Shown: positions 1 through 6,142 of the stretch, one piece after another
Layout: every line of letters starts with the position of its first letter
How positions within the stretch are numbered: position 1 is the first letter of the stretch
Source: Rhodoferax sp.
GTDB lineage: Bacteria; Pseudomonadota; Gammaproteobacteria; Burkholderiales; Burkholderiaceae_C
NCBI GenBank assembly: GCA_020048795.1
Contig: JAIFMA010000156.1
Coordinates: forward strand, 1-6,713
DNA length: 6,713 bases
Reading direction: 5' to 3'
Notes under the pieces: model-generated
Told to the model about the DNA's origin: nothing
The model's database searches: none
Seen by the model: only the letters and a program-made list of their open reading frames with translations
Position numbers and translations under genes: made by a program

Positions 1-817
1 TCCAGAACGGCAAACCCATGGCCTGACCGACAAAGAAAAATACCACGCCCAGCCCGCTCGCCAGCAAAGCCACCAGGTGCGACAGGCGGGCAATTTCGCG
101 CTGCAGCGGCGACGTGCTGGCGCCAATGCTTTGCGTCAAGTGAGCAATCTTGCCAAATTCCGAATGCATGCCGGTGGCAAACACCACCGCCCGGCACTGC
201 CCGGCTACCACCAGCGTGCCGGCCAGCAGCAGGTTGCGCGCATTCAGGGCGGCATCACTCGGGTCGGGTTCGGCATTGCGTGCCTTGGGCAGGGATTCGC
301 CGGTCAGGGTGGATAAATTGACCCGCAGGTCAAAGGCTTCGATCAGCCGACAGTCGGCCGGCACCTTGTCACCCTCGCTCAGCAGCAGCACATCACCCGG
401 TACCAGCAACTCGGCCGCCAGCGTCTGCAAGGCCGCATCGCGCAGCACATTGACCTGCTGCGGCAACAGTCGGCGCAAGGCATCAAGTGCCTGTTCAGCA
501 CGGTAGGTTTGCCAGAACGAGAAAACACCATTGACCAGGATCACACAAACAATGGCCAGCGCCAGTTGCGCCATGCCTTGCCCTGGCTCGCGGCTCTCGG
601 CAAACCAGGCCAGGCCCGCAGCCACCCACAGGATCAGGGCAAAGAAATGGGTGAATTCGCGGCCAAAACTCAGCCACAGGGGCTCACGCGCCACCGCCTC
701 AACGTGGTTAGGGCCGAATTCAAGGTACCGCTGGGTCGCTTCACCGGAAGTCAACCCGCCGGCCCGGGATTTGAGGCTGGCCAGGGCCGCATCGACGGGA
801 AGTTGTGCAAGCGTCAT
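1..817 (-). CDS. P2-type cation-transporting ATPase, N-terminal part (cut by window edge)
   Basis: This is the first 272 residues of an inner-membrane ion pump that uses ATP through a phospho-aspartate intermediate. In order there is a cytoplasmic N-terminal cation-ATPase domain (about 1-45, with FGPNHV near 34-39), a first hydrophobic segment (about 55-73), a second (about 83-101), and the actuator domain (about 105-240). The actuator domain carries the conserved PGD (140-142), GDKVPAD (149-155) and the dephosphorylation motif TGES (172-175). A third hydrophobic segment begins near 247 as the sequence leaves the window. The DKTG phosphorylation site and the ion-binding TM4 lie outside, so the ion cannot be assigned; the organisation fits the Ca2+/Mg2+-type P2 group rather than the CPx heavy-metal group, because no N-terminal metal-binding domain is present. 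The ATG at 817 is the first start that gives the family N-terminus; its ribosome site is weak. It is divergent from the BON lipoprotein gene. Confidence 0.93.
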   Translation of the reverse strand, partial: MTLAQLPVDAALASLKSRAGGLTSGEATQRYLEFGPNHVEAVAREPLWLSFGREFTHFFALILWVAAGLAWFAESREPGQGMAQLALAIVCVILVNGVFSFWQTYRAEQALDALRRLLPQQVNVLRDAALQTLAAELLVPGDVLLLSEGDKVPADCRLIEAFDLRVNLSTLTGESLPKARNAEPDPSDAALNARNLLLAGTLVVAGQCRAVVFATGMHSEFGKIAHLTQSIGASTSPLQREIARLSHLVALLASGLGVVFFFVGQAMGLPFW

Positions 818-833
818 GACGGTTCATTGTGCG

Positions 834-852
834 CGTTCCAACGAACGTTTGG
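834..852. promoter_or_regulatory. Nested inverted repeats in the divergent intergenic region
   Basis: The 137-bp region between the ATPase and BON starts contains overlapping dyads. CGTTC (834-838) and GAACG (843-847) are perfect 5-bp arms around CAAC. AACG (840-843) and CGTT (846-849) are perfect arms around AA, with CC and GG just outside. A T7 run follows at 861-867. This could be an operator for one or both divergent genes. No convincing -35/-10 pair was found on either strand here, so the call rests on symmetry and position only. Confidence 0.25.
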
Positions 853-943
853 CCGCAACATTTTTTTGCAGCCTTGGTTCGCCAACGCACAGAAACACCC
901 GTCGCAAAAGCACACAGTCACCGCCTGTTCCCTATTTCAAACC

Positions 944-949
944 GGAGAG
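944..949 (+). promoter_or_regulatory. Ribosome binding site deciding the BON lipoprotein start
   Basis: GGAGAG lies 5 nt before the ATG at 955. It picks that start over an in-frame ATG at 829, which would put an arginine-rich extension ahead of the signal peptide and would run through the whole divergent intergenic region. Confidence 0.8.
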
Positions 950-954
950 TATTG

Positions 955-1299
955 ATGAACAACCCCCTTGGCCTGCGCATTCTGACCACCACCCTGGCCG
1001 GCGTCATGACGATTTCGATGGTGGCCTGCAACAAGCCAGCCGACACCACAGGAGCACCTGCACCCAGCATCACCGTCGGCACTGAGACTGACGACAGTGT
1101 GGTCACCACCCGGGTCAAGACGGCCCTGCTGGCAGATCCCAGCATCAAAAGCCTGGACATCGCGGTTGTGACCCGCAAGGGCGAGGTGCAGCTCAGCGGT
1201 TTTGTCAACAACCAGGGTCAGATTGACCGCGCCGTTGAGGTGGCCCGCGCCATTGAGGGTGTGACCAAGGTGGGCAACGACATGAGTGTCAAGAAGTAA
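955..1299 (+). CDS. BON-domain lipoprotein (periplasmic/outer membrane)
   Basis: A 114-residue exported protein. Residues 1-24 form a signal peptide: short polar N-terminus with Arg8, then a hydrophobic stretch LAGVMTISMVA. A lipobox-like MVAC follows with Cys25 as the lipidation site; Met at -3 is less usual than Leu. A Pro/Thr-rich linker (about 26-45) leads to one BON domain (about 46-113) with its characteristic pattern: DDSVVTTRVKTALL, then GEVQLSGFV, then AIEGVTKVGNDM. BON domains of the OsmY/Kbp type are thought to contact membranes or envelope polymers and are often induced by osmotic or envelope stress. This one has a single copy, shorter than the two-BON OsmY. The 3' end overlaps the convergent Crp-like gene by 11 nt, and no terminator is seen between them. 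Confidence 0.9.
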   Translation: MNNPLGLRILTTTLAGVMTISMVACNKPADTTGAPAPSITVGTETDDSVVTTRVKTALLADPSIKSLDIAVVTRKGEVQLSGFVNNQGQIDRAVEVARAIEGVTKVGNDMSVKK

Positions 1300-2041
1300 C
1301 ATGGTGACTCAAGCGGGCGGGCGGGCGGTGGTGCACATCGCTGAGCAGCCGGTCCAGCTCTTTCTTGACCACGCCATAACATTCACATACCTGCGTCGCC
1401 AGCCCGGCGCGGTCCAGCACCCCGATATGGCCACGGCGGTAGCGGATGTAGCCTTGGGTCTGCAGGTGGCCAGCGGCATCGGTGACACTTTCGCGGCGCA
1501 CGCCCAGCATGCTGGCGACCAGCTCCTGCGTCATCACCAGTTCGCGCCCGGGCACCCGGTCCAGCGTCAGCAGTAGCCAGCGGCACAGTTGCTGCTCGAC
1601 CGAATGGTGCCGGTTGCACACGGCCGTCTGCGCCATCTGGGTCATCAACGCCTGGGTGTAGCGCAGCAGCAGGCGCTGCAAGGCACCAGCGCGGTTAAAT
1701 TCCTGCTTCAGGGTGTTGCGGTCAAGCCGACAGGCATGGCCAGCCGTTTGCACCACCGCCGAGCTGGGCGTGCTGTCACCCCCCATGAACAGCGACACGC
1801 CCACCACCCCTTCGTTGCCAACGCCAGCGGTCTCGGCAGAGGCACCCGATTCGGTCACGTAATGCAGCGACACGATGGAGGTGGTCGGAAAATAGGCGTG
1901 GCGCATCTGGCTGCCGGGCTCATACAGCATTTGCCCAAGTGCCAGCGGCACCAGCTCCAGATGCGCTGCCAGTGGTTCAAAGTCTTGCGGTGCCAGCGCG
2001 TCGAGCAAATGGTTTTGCGTCGGGTAATTCGGTATTGACAT
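1289..2041 (-). CDS. Crp/Fnr-family transcriptional regulator
   Basis: A 250-residue cytoplasmic DNA-binding protein. Residues about 15-125 are a cyclic-nucleotide-binding-type beta barrel (LALGQMLYEPGSQMRHAYFP, then VGNEGVVGVSLFMGG), 126-160 the dimerisation helix, and about 165-212 a winged helix-turn-helix (TQELVASMLGVRRESVT; recognition helix from Arg182/Arg183-Glu184; wing YIRYRRGHIGVLD). By eye, TPSSA (91-95) aligns with ERSA of E. coli Crp, so the cAMP-phosphate arginine is replaced by serine. The N-terminal Fnr iron-sulphur cysteines are absent; cysteines occur at 104, 142, 153, 219 and 221. A different ligand is therefore likely. It is the last gene of the minus-strand run, 18 nt after the REC-PAS gene, and converges with the BON gene. 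The start ATG has only a weak AAGG upstream, which fits translation in an operon. The target promoters are unknown. Confidence 0.92.
   Translation of the reverse strand: MSIPNYPTQNHLLDALAPQDFEPLAAHLELVPLALGQMLYEPGSQMRHAYFPTTSIVSLHYVTESGASAETAGVGNEGVVGVSLFMGGDSTPSSAVVQTAGHACRLDRNTLKQEFNRAGALQRLLLRYTQALMTQMAQTAVCNRHHSVEQQLCRWLLLTLDRVPGRELVMTQELVASMLGVRRESVTDAAGHLQTQGYIRYRRGHIGVLDRAGLATQVCECYGVVKKELDRLLSDVHHRPPARLSHHVTS
1313..1331 (+). other. G-rich GGGC repeat just after the BON stop codon
   Basis: Beginning 14 nt past the BON stop, the plus strand carries GGGC repeats (G runs at 1315-1317, 1319-1321, 1323-1325, then GG at 1327-1328 and 1330-1331). On the minus strand it encodes the RPPAR tail (239-243) of the Crp-like protein. 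Four or more closely spaced GG runs could form a two-layer G-quadruplex in the BON transcript; three GGG runs alone fall one short of a three-layer structure. It may simply reflect GC-rich Pro/Ala/Arg codons. Confidence 0.35.
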
Positions 2042-2059
2042 GGTGGGTAGGCCTTGAGG

Positions 2060-2887
2060 CTATGGTGCTGGCCGGGGCGTGAGTTCCTGCCCGATGCCCC
2101 GGTAGCCCACAAAGCGGCTGAGCCGGTCAAACATCGGCTCGCCGCTGACCTGAAACATCTGCTGGCTGCCATCCGGACAGTCGCGGTGAAAGACAAAGTC
2201 AAGAAACGGCTGCCGCTCTGCAATGATGGTGTGCAACTTGACGCGCTCGGCATCATCCCAGCCGCTGGGCAGCAGGGGGCTGTCACTGGTGTGCAATGGT
2301 TCCACCTGCATGCCCAGCATTTCCAGTACCGGGCCGGACACCTTGGTAAAGCGGCCGTTTTCGTCCTGTTCCCAGTACCAGTCCGAGGCCAGCTCGGTCA
2401 GGCTGCGGTACCGCGCCTCGCTCTCGCGCAACTCGGCAGTGCGCTCGGCCACCGTGGCTTCAAGCTCCCGGTTGTAGTTCTCCAGCTTTTTGTACAGCAG
2501 GCGCACCTCCAGCATGTTGTGAATGCGCGTCTTGACCTCAATCAGGTCAAATGGTTTGCTGATGAAGTCTTTGGCGCCCGACTGCAAGGCCCGCAGTTTG
2601 TGGCCGGGTTGGGCGGTCAGCACAATCACCGGCAAGTAGCTGTCAGACGCGTTGGTTTTCAGCCCCTCCATCACCTGAAAACCATCCATGCCCGGCATTT
2701 GCAGGTCCAGCAGAATCAGGTCGTAGCCGTGGTTGCGGTGCAGCGCACACACCTCTTCGGGTTTCATGGTGCTTGAGACGTTTTTGTAGCCGGCGTCGGC
2801 CAGCAACTGTTCCAGCAGCCGCACATTGGCCGCCTGGTCGTCCACAATCAGGATGTGGGCACAAAGAATGTCAACGGACAGGTTCAT
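2060..2887 (-). CDS. REC-PAS response regulator without a recognisable output domain
   Basis: A 275-residue soluble protein. Residues 10-128 are a complete receiver domain: acidic pocket Asp16/Asp17, phospho-acceptor Asp61 in LLDLQMPGMDG, Thr91, and Lys111 in SKPF. A coiled-coil linker follows (about 130-160, with the repeat-like KKLENYNRELEATVAERTAE). A PAS domain fills about 161-270 (RYRSLTELASDWYWEQDENG, ending in the PAC-like FVGYRGIGQELT). The protein stops five residues after the PAS, where related proteins usually continue into a kinase or GGDEF domain. The receiver is about 66% identical over residues 11-135 to that of the REC-GGDEF-EAL protein in the same operon. It probably signals by protein contact, as an adaptor for a kinase or for the downstream Crp-like protein, or it is a truncated relic. 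It starts with ATG after a weak AGAAAG ribosome site. Confidence 0.92.
   Translation of the reverse strand: MNLSVDILCAHILIVDDQAANVRLLEQLLADAGYKNVSSTMKPEEVCALHRNHGYDLILLDLQMPGMDGFQVMEGLKTNASDSYLPVIVLTAQPGHKLRALQSGAKDFISKPFDLIEVKTRIHNMLEVRLLYKKLENYNRELEATVAERTAELRESEARYRSLTELASDWYWEQDENGRFTKVSGPVLEMLGMQVEPLHTSDSPLLPSGWDDAERVKLHTIIAERQPFLDFVFHRDCPDGSQQMFQVSGEPMFDRLSRFVGYRGIGQELTPRPAP
2483..2857 (-). repeat. Duplicated receiver-domain segment, copy in the REC-PAS gene
   Basis: This segment codes for residues 11-135 of the REC-PAS protein. It aligns without gaps to the same residues of the REC-GGDEF-EAL protein, with 83 of 125 identical counted by eye. Similarity is visible in the DNA too, for example an identical 17-base stretch ATGAAGTCTTTGGCGCC on the plus strand in both copies. 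Confidence 0.8.
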
Positions 2888-2991
2888 GGCGGGTTTCTTT
2901 CTAAAAAATGCTACGTTATTTATAGTATTTAGCGCTTTATATACGTGGGCTAAACGGGTTTTTGTTCATAAATTCAGGCGTGCTGGTGGTT
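2888..2991 (-). promoter_or_regulatory. AT-rich gap with hairpins: possible internal promoter or attenuator
   Basis: This 104-nt gap is much richer in A/T than the flanking genes. On the minus strand it has an inverted repeat, TTTAGC (2954-2949) and GCTAAA (2933-2928), with a 15-nt loop. It also has two -10-like TATAAA hexamers, without a good -35. Near the REC-PAS start, a weak bulged stem (AAATAC with GTA and TTT) runs into a six-T run (2908-2903), a pattern that could attenuate transcription. The shape (AAAAATGCTA, then AGCGCT, then a T run) recalls from memory a repeat common in intergenic regions of Comamonadaceae, in degraded form; this is not verified. Confidence 0.35.
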
Positions 2992-4359
2992 TCAGTGCTT
3001 GTCGCCACACAACAGCAGCTCAAACCAGAACTCACTGCCCACGCCCACGGTGCTGTGGCTGCCGATGCTGCCACCCATCAACTCGACCAACTGCTTGCTC
3101 ACCACCAGCCCGATGCCGGTGCCTTCCAGCAAACCAGATTCCTGGCCCAGGCGGTTGAAAGGCTGAAACAGCTGGGCCATTTGGCTGGCGCTCAAGCCCA
3201 GGCCGGTGTCTTGCACACTGACGCGCACACGCCCCCCGGGGCACAAGCGCCAGCTGATGTTGACGGTGCCCTGCGGGCGGTTGTATTTGATGGCGTTGGT
3301 CAGCAGGTTGATCACCACCTGTTTGAGTCTGCGGCGGTCGGTCTGCACCATGCAGACCTCGTCAAACGCGGGGAAAGTGATCTGGATGCCGCTGCTGGCG
3401 GCCAGTGGTTCGATCAAGCTCTGGCAGTCCTGCAGCACATCTGCCAGCGGCTCCGGGGCCATCACCAGCGCCAGCTTGCCCGCCTCAATGCTGGAAAGAT
3501 CAAGAATTTCGTTCACCAGATCGAGCAAAAACCAGCCACCTTGCAGAATCTGATCAATGGATGCCTGCTGCACTGCAGTCAGCGCTGGTGCGCTGGCTTG
3601 CAGCAACTGGGCAAAGCCCAGCACGGCGTTCAGCGGAGAGCGCAGCTCATGGCTCATGCTGGCCAGAAAATCCGACTTGGCCCGGTTGGCCTTGTCCGCC
3701 ACCTGACGCGTACGCTCCAGCTCCAGGCTTTTTTCTTTCAGCACGTTGTCCAGTTGCACCCGCTCGGAAACATCTTTGAACATGACGCGCAGTGTTGTGC
3801 CACCGGTTTTGCCCTGGGCCACGTTGATGGCCATGCTGACCCACAATGTGGCCCCGCCTTCCCTGACCAACTGCAACTCACAGGTTTGTGTCTGACCACT
3901 GGCGTGAAGCTGCTGACAGCTGTGCTGGTAGATGATGCGCTGATGCGCCAGCATGAAGCGTGTGATGGGCCGTTTGACCAGCGCACTGCGCGACACGCCC
4001 ATCAAGGTGGCTGCGGTCAGGTTGGCCTCCAGAATCAGGCCTTGCTCATTGACCGTGCAGTAACCCACCGGGGCCAAATCGTACAGGTCAAAATAGCGCT
4101 CCCGCGCGCGCTCCAGCTCGACCTGCACCTGGCGCAGCTCCTCGTTTTGCAGTTCCAGCTCGATCTGGTGTACCCGCAGTTCGTGGTACAGCAGTTGTGC
4201 TTCTTCGGCCTTGATCTGATTGACGATCTCTGGCGGCACCGCGACCTTCATGCGGGGGTTGTCTTCGGCGCGCCTGCGCAGCGACTGCAAGACCTTGATG
4301 GACACCACCGCGTCATCAAGCCTTGTGCCCCGGGTGTTCTTGGGTTGACCAGCTTTCAA
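2992..4359 (-). CDS. Soluble PAS-domain histidine kinase (non-hybrid)
   Basis: A 455-residue sensor kinase with no membrane segment, so it senses a cytoplasmic signal. Residues about 45-88 are a coiled coil (ELRVHQIELELQNEELRQ), about 89-200 a PAS domain (DLYDLAPVGYCTVNEQG to MFKDVSER), and about 201-228 a second helical linker. The HisKA domain follows with the phospho-accepting His237 in SMSHELRSPLN. The ATPase domain (about 335-452) has an N box NLLTNAIKYN (351-360), G1 DTGLGL (384-389), F box LFQPFNRL (397-404) and G2 GTGIGL (413-418). All catalytic elements are intact and there is no attached receiver, so it can phosphorylate a separate regulator directly; the two REC proteins of this operon are the obvious partners. 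The start is TTG at 4359, supported by AGGAG at 6 nt and an in-frame stop 21 nt upstream. An internal ATG (residue 37, at 4251) has no good ribosome site. Confidence 0.93.
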   Translation of the reverse strand: MKAGQPKNTRGTRLDDAVVSIKVLQSLRRRAEDNPRMKVAVPPEIVNQIKAEEAQLLYHELRVHQIELELQNEELRQVQVELERARERYFDLYDLAPVGYCTVNEQGLILEANLTAATLMGVSRSALVKRPITRFMLAHQRIIYQHSCQQLHASGQTQTCELQLVREGGATLWVSMAINVAQGKTGGTTLRVMFKDVSERVQLDNVLKEKSLELERTRQVADKANRAKSDFLASMSHELRSPLNAVLGFAQLLQASAPALTAVQQASIDQILQGGWFLLDLVNEILDLSSIEAGKLALVMAPEPLADVLQDCQSLIEPLAASSGIQITFPAFDEVCMVQTDRRRLKQVVINLLTNAIKYNRPQGTVNISWRLCPGGRVRVSVQDTGLGLSASQMAQLFQPFNRLGQESGLLEGTGIGLVVSKQLVELMGGSIGSHSTVGVGSEFWFELLLCGDKH

Positions 4360-4365
4360 TATTTG

Positions 4366-4370
4366 CTCCT
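4366..4370 (-). promoter_or_regulatory. Strong ribosome binding site before a TTG start
   Basis: AGGAG on the minus strand, 6 nt before TTG (4359-4357), is the best ribosome site in the minus-strand run. It supports a TTG start for the kinase, in the 25-nt gap after the REC-GGDEF-EAL stop codon. A rare start with a strong site may keep kinase levels below those of the neighbouring regulators. Confidence 0.7.
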
Positions 4371-4384
4371 GAATATGTAGCTAA

Positions 4385-6142
4385 TTAGTCATGTTTTACC
4401 AGCGCTGAAGGCCATTTATTCATATAACTGTCGAGCATTTCAGCGGGTAAGGCCACCTCCCCAATGTAGTTGCCCTGGAAGTTGTGGCAACCCAAGCCTG
4501 CAAAAAAATCCCGCTGTGCTGCGGTTTCCACCCCTTCGGCGATCACGGGCAGGCCCATGCTCAGGCCCAGGGCGACGATGGCACGGGCGATCACCGCCAC
4601 GCTGTCGTCGGTCAGCACCGCATGCACCATGACCCGGTCAATCTTCAGTTGCACCAAGGGCAAGCGTTTGAGGTAGGCCACCGAGGCGAATCCGGCACCA
4701 AAATCATCCAGGCAAAAGCCCACGCCGGTGGCCTGCACGGCGCTCATCTTGGCGATGACATCTTCCACATCACCCAGCAGCGTGCCGTCGGTCAGCTCCA
4801 GGCGCAAGCGGCTGGCGGGTGCGCGGGTGGTGTTCAGCGCAGCCGCTACGTCGGCGGCAAAGTCGGCCTGCGCCAGCTGACAGGCTCCCACATTCACGGC
4901 CAGCGTCCAGTCGGCGGTTTGCGGGTGCTGGGCCCACACCAGCAACTGCTGACAGGCGGCCCCCAGCACCCATTGGCCCAGGGGTACCATCATGCCGGTT
5001 TCTTCGGCGATGGGCAGAAACTGCGCTGGCACCATCAGCCCGTGCTGGGCATGGTGCCAGCGCACCAGTGCTTCGGCACCCACGGGTGTACCGCAGACAT
5101 CCACCTGAATCTGGTAGTGCAGCACAAATTCCTGATCGTTCAGGCCCCGGCGCATGTCTGCGGCCAGCGTTTCCTGCGCCAGCAACTGGGCTTGCATGCT
5201 GAGGTCAAAAAAGCAGATCTGGTTGCGACCCTGAGATTTGGCCCGGTACATGGCCTGATCGGCCCGTTTGAGCAGCGTGCCCACGGGCTCGCCGTCGCCC
5301 TGAAAAACCACCACGCCGATGCTTAGCGTGCTGTCGTACGCGGGACCGTTCAGGTTGTAGGTCTGTCCCAGCGCGGCGAGTATTTTTTCGGCGATGGCGG
5401 CGGCCTGAGTGGTGGCTTCTTGTGGCTGCTTGCTCAGCGCATCAAGCAGCACCACAAACTCGTCGCCGCCAAAGCGGGCCACGCTGTCGCCCTCACGCAG
5501 GCACAACAGCAGGCGTGCACTGACTTGCTGCAGCAGCACGTCGCCCACATCGTGCCCCAGAGTGTCGTTGAGCTGCTTGAAATGGTCCAGGTCCATGAAC
5601 ATCAGGGCGCAGTGATGGCGCCCTCGTTCAGAGGAAAGCCTGGCTTGCTGGAGCCGGTCCATCATCAGGCGCCGGTTGGGCAGGCCAGTCAAGGCATCGT
5701 GCAGGGCAAAAGACTCCAGTGCGTCCACGGTATGCACCAGCTTGCGGTATTTCAGGCGAACTTCCAGCAGGTTGTGAATCCGTGTCTTGAGCTCGGTGAC
5801 ATCAAAAGGCTTGGCGATGAAGTCTTTGGCGCCGGCCGCCAGTGCGCGCAATTTGTGATCCGGCTCGATGGTGATGGCCAGCACCGGAGCGTAGTCGCCA
5901 TGTTCGATAGTTTTCAACCCATCCAGCACCTCAAACCCGCTCATGCCCGGCATCTGCAGGTCCAGCAAAATCAGGTCGTATTGGTGACTGGCATGCAGAT
6001 CACACACCGCCGCCGGGTTTTGTGTGCTCATCAAGTTGTGGTAACCCGCTTCGTGGAGCAATTCTTCCAGCAATTTCACGTTGGCCGCTTTGTCATCCAC
6101 GATCAGGATGCGGGCCCTGAATATATCGTCTTTGTCAGACAT
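4385..6142 (-). CDS. Response regulator with REC-GGDEF-EAL domains (c-di-GMP turnover)
   Basis: A 585-residue soluble protein. The receiver (10-128) has Asp16/Asp17, phospho-acceptor Asp61, Thr91 and Lys111. A short helical linker leads to a diguanylate cyclase domain (about 145-312) with intact GGDEF (225-229) and the product-inhibition I-site RxxD (Arg216, Asp219). A c-di-GMP phosphodiesterase domain follows (about 322-575) with EALVR (357-361), Asn417, Glu449, the DDFGAG loop (479-484), Lys500 in LKID, EGVE (536-539) and Gln556. Minor departures are VNVGACQL for the usual VNxSxxxL and a degenerate segment after Gln556. On residues alone both activities look possible; phosphorylation presumably sets the balance. 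The ATG at 6142 overlaps the preceding stop (ATGTCTGA), which suggests translational coupling. A longer in-frame TTG start at 6226 would add 28 residues before the receiver and is less likely. Confidence 0.95.
   Translation of the reverse strand: MSDKDDIFRARILIVDDKAANVKLLEELLHEAGYHNLMSTQNPAAVCDLHASHQYDLILLDLQMPGMSGFEVLDGLKTIEHGDYAPVLAITIEPDHKLRALAAGAKDFIAKPFDVTELKTRIHNLLEVRLKYRKLVHTVDALESFALHDALTGLPNRRLMMDRLQQARLSSERGRHHCALMFMDLDHFKQLNDTLGHDVGDVLLQQVSARLLLCLREGDSVARFGGDEFVVLLDALSKQPQEATTQAAAIAEKILAALGQTYNLNGPAYDSTLSIGVVVFQGDGEPVGTLLKRADQAMYRAKSQGRNQICFFDLSMQAQLLAQETLAADMRRGLNDQEFVLHYQIQVDVCGTPVGAEALVRWHHAQHGLMVPAQFLPIAEETGMMVPLGQWVLGAACQQLLVWAQHPQTADWTLAVNVGACQLAQADFAADVAAALNTTRAPASRLRLELTDGTLLGDVEDVIAKMSAVQATGVGFCLDDFGAGFASVAYLKRLPLVQLKIDRVMVHAVLTDDSVAVIARAIVALGLSMGLPVIAEGVETAAQRDFFAGLGCHNFQGNYIGEVALPAEMLDSYMNKWPSALVKHD
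5738..6112 (-). repeat. Duplicated receiver-domain segment, copy in the REC-GGDEF-EAL gene
   Basis: Second copy of the receiver-coding segment, about 2.9 kb from the first and in the same orientation. Similarity stops in the linker after LEVRLKYRKL, where one protein goes on to a coiled coil and PAS and the other to GGDEF. This points to duplication with domain exchange. Confidence 0.8.

Noticed and set aside
874..885. TTGG-TTCG-CCAA mini-hairpin with a UUCG-type loop
   Set aside because: A four-pair stem with no T run after it and no clear position relative to a promoter; expected by chance.
829..1299. Longer BON protein starting at 829
   Set aside because: It would bury the signal peptide behind 42 extra residues and cover the intergenic region; the ATG at 955 has a good ribosome site and starts a lipoprotein signal.
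4359..4376. Possible hairpin ATATT/AATAT enclosing the AGGAG ribosome site and touching the TTG start (thermosensor-like)
   Set aside because: Only five A-T pairs with an 8-nt loop; too unstable to support a regulatory claim.
2962..4380. Long plus-strand open frame (472 codons) opposite the PAS kinase
   Set aside because: It is antisense to a kinase with every catalytic motif intact. The translation is rich in Gln, His, Leu and Ala without any domain, typical of the reverse frame of GC-rich genes.
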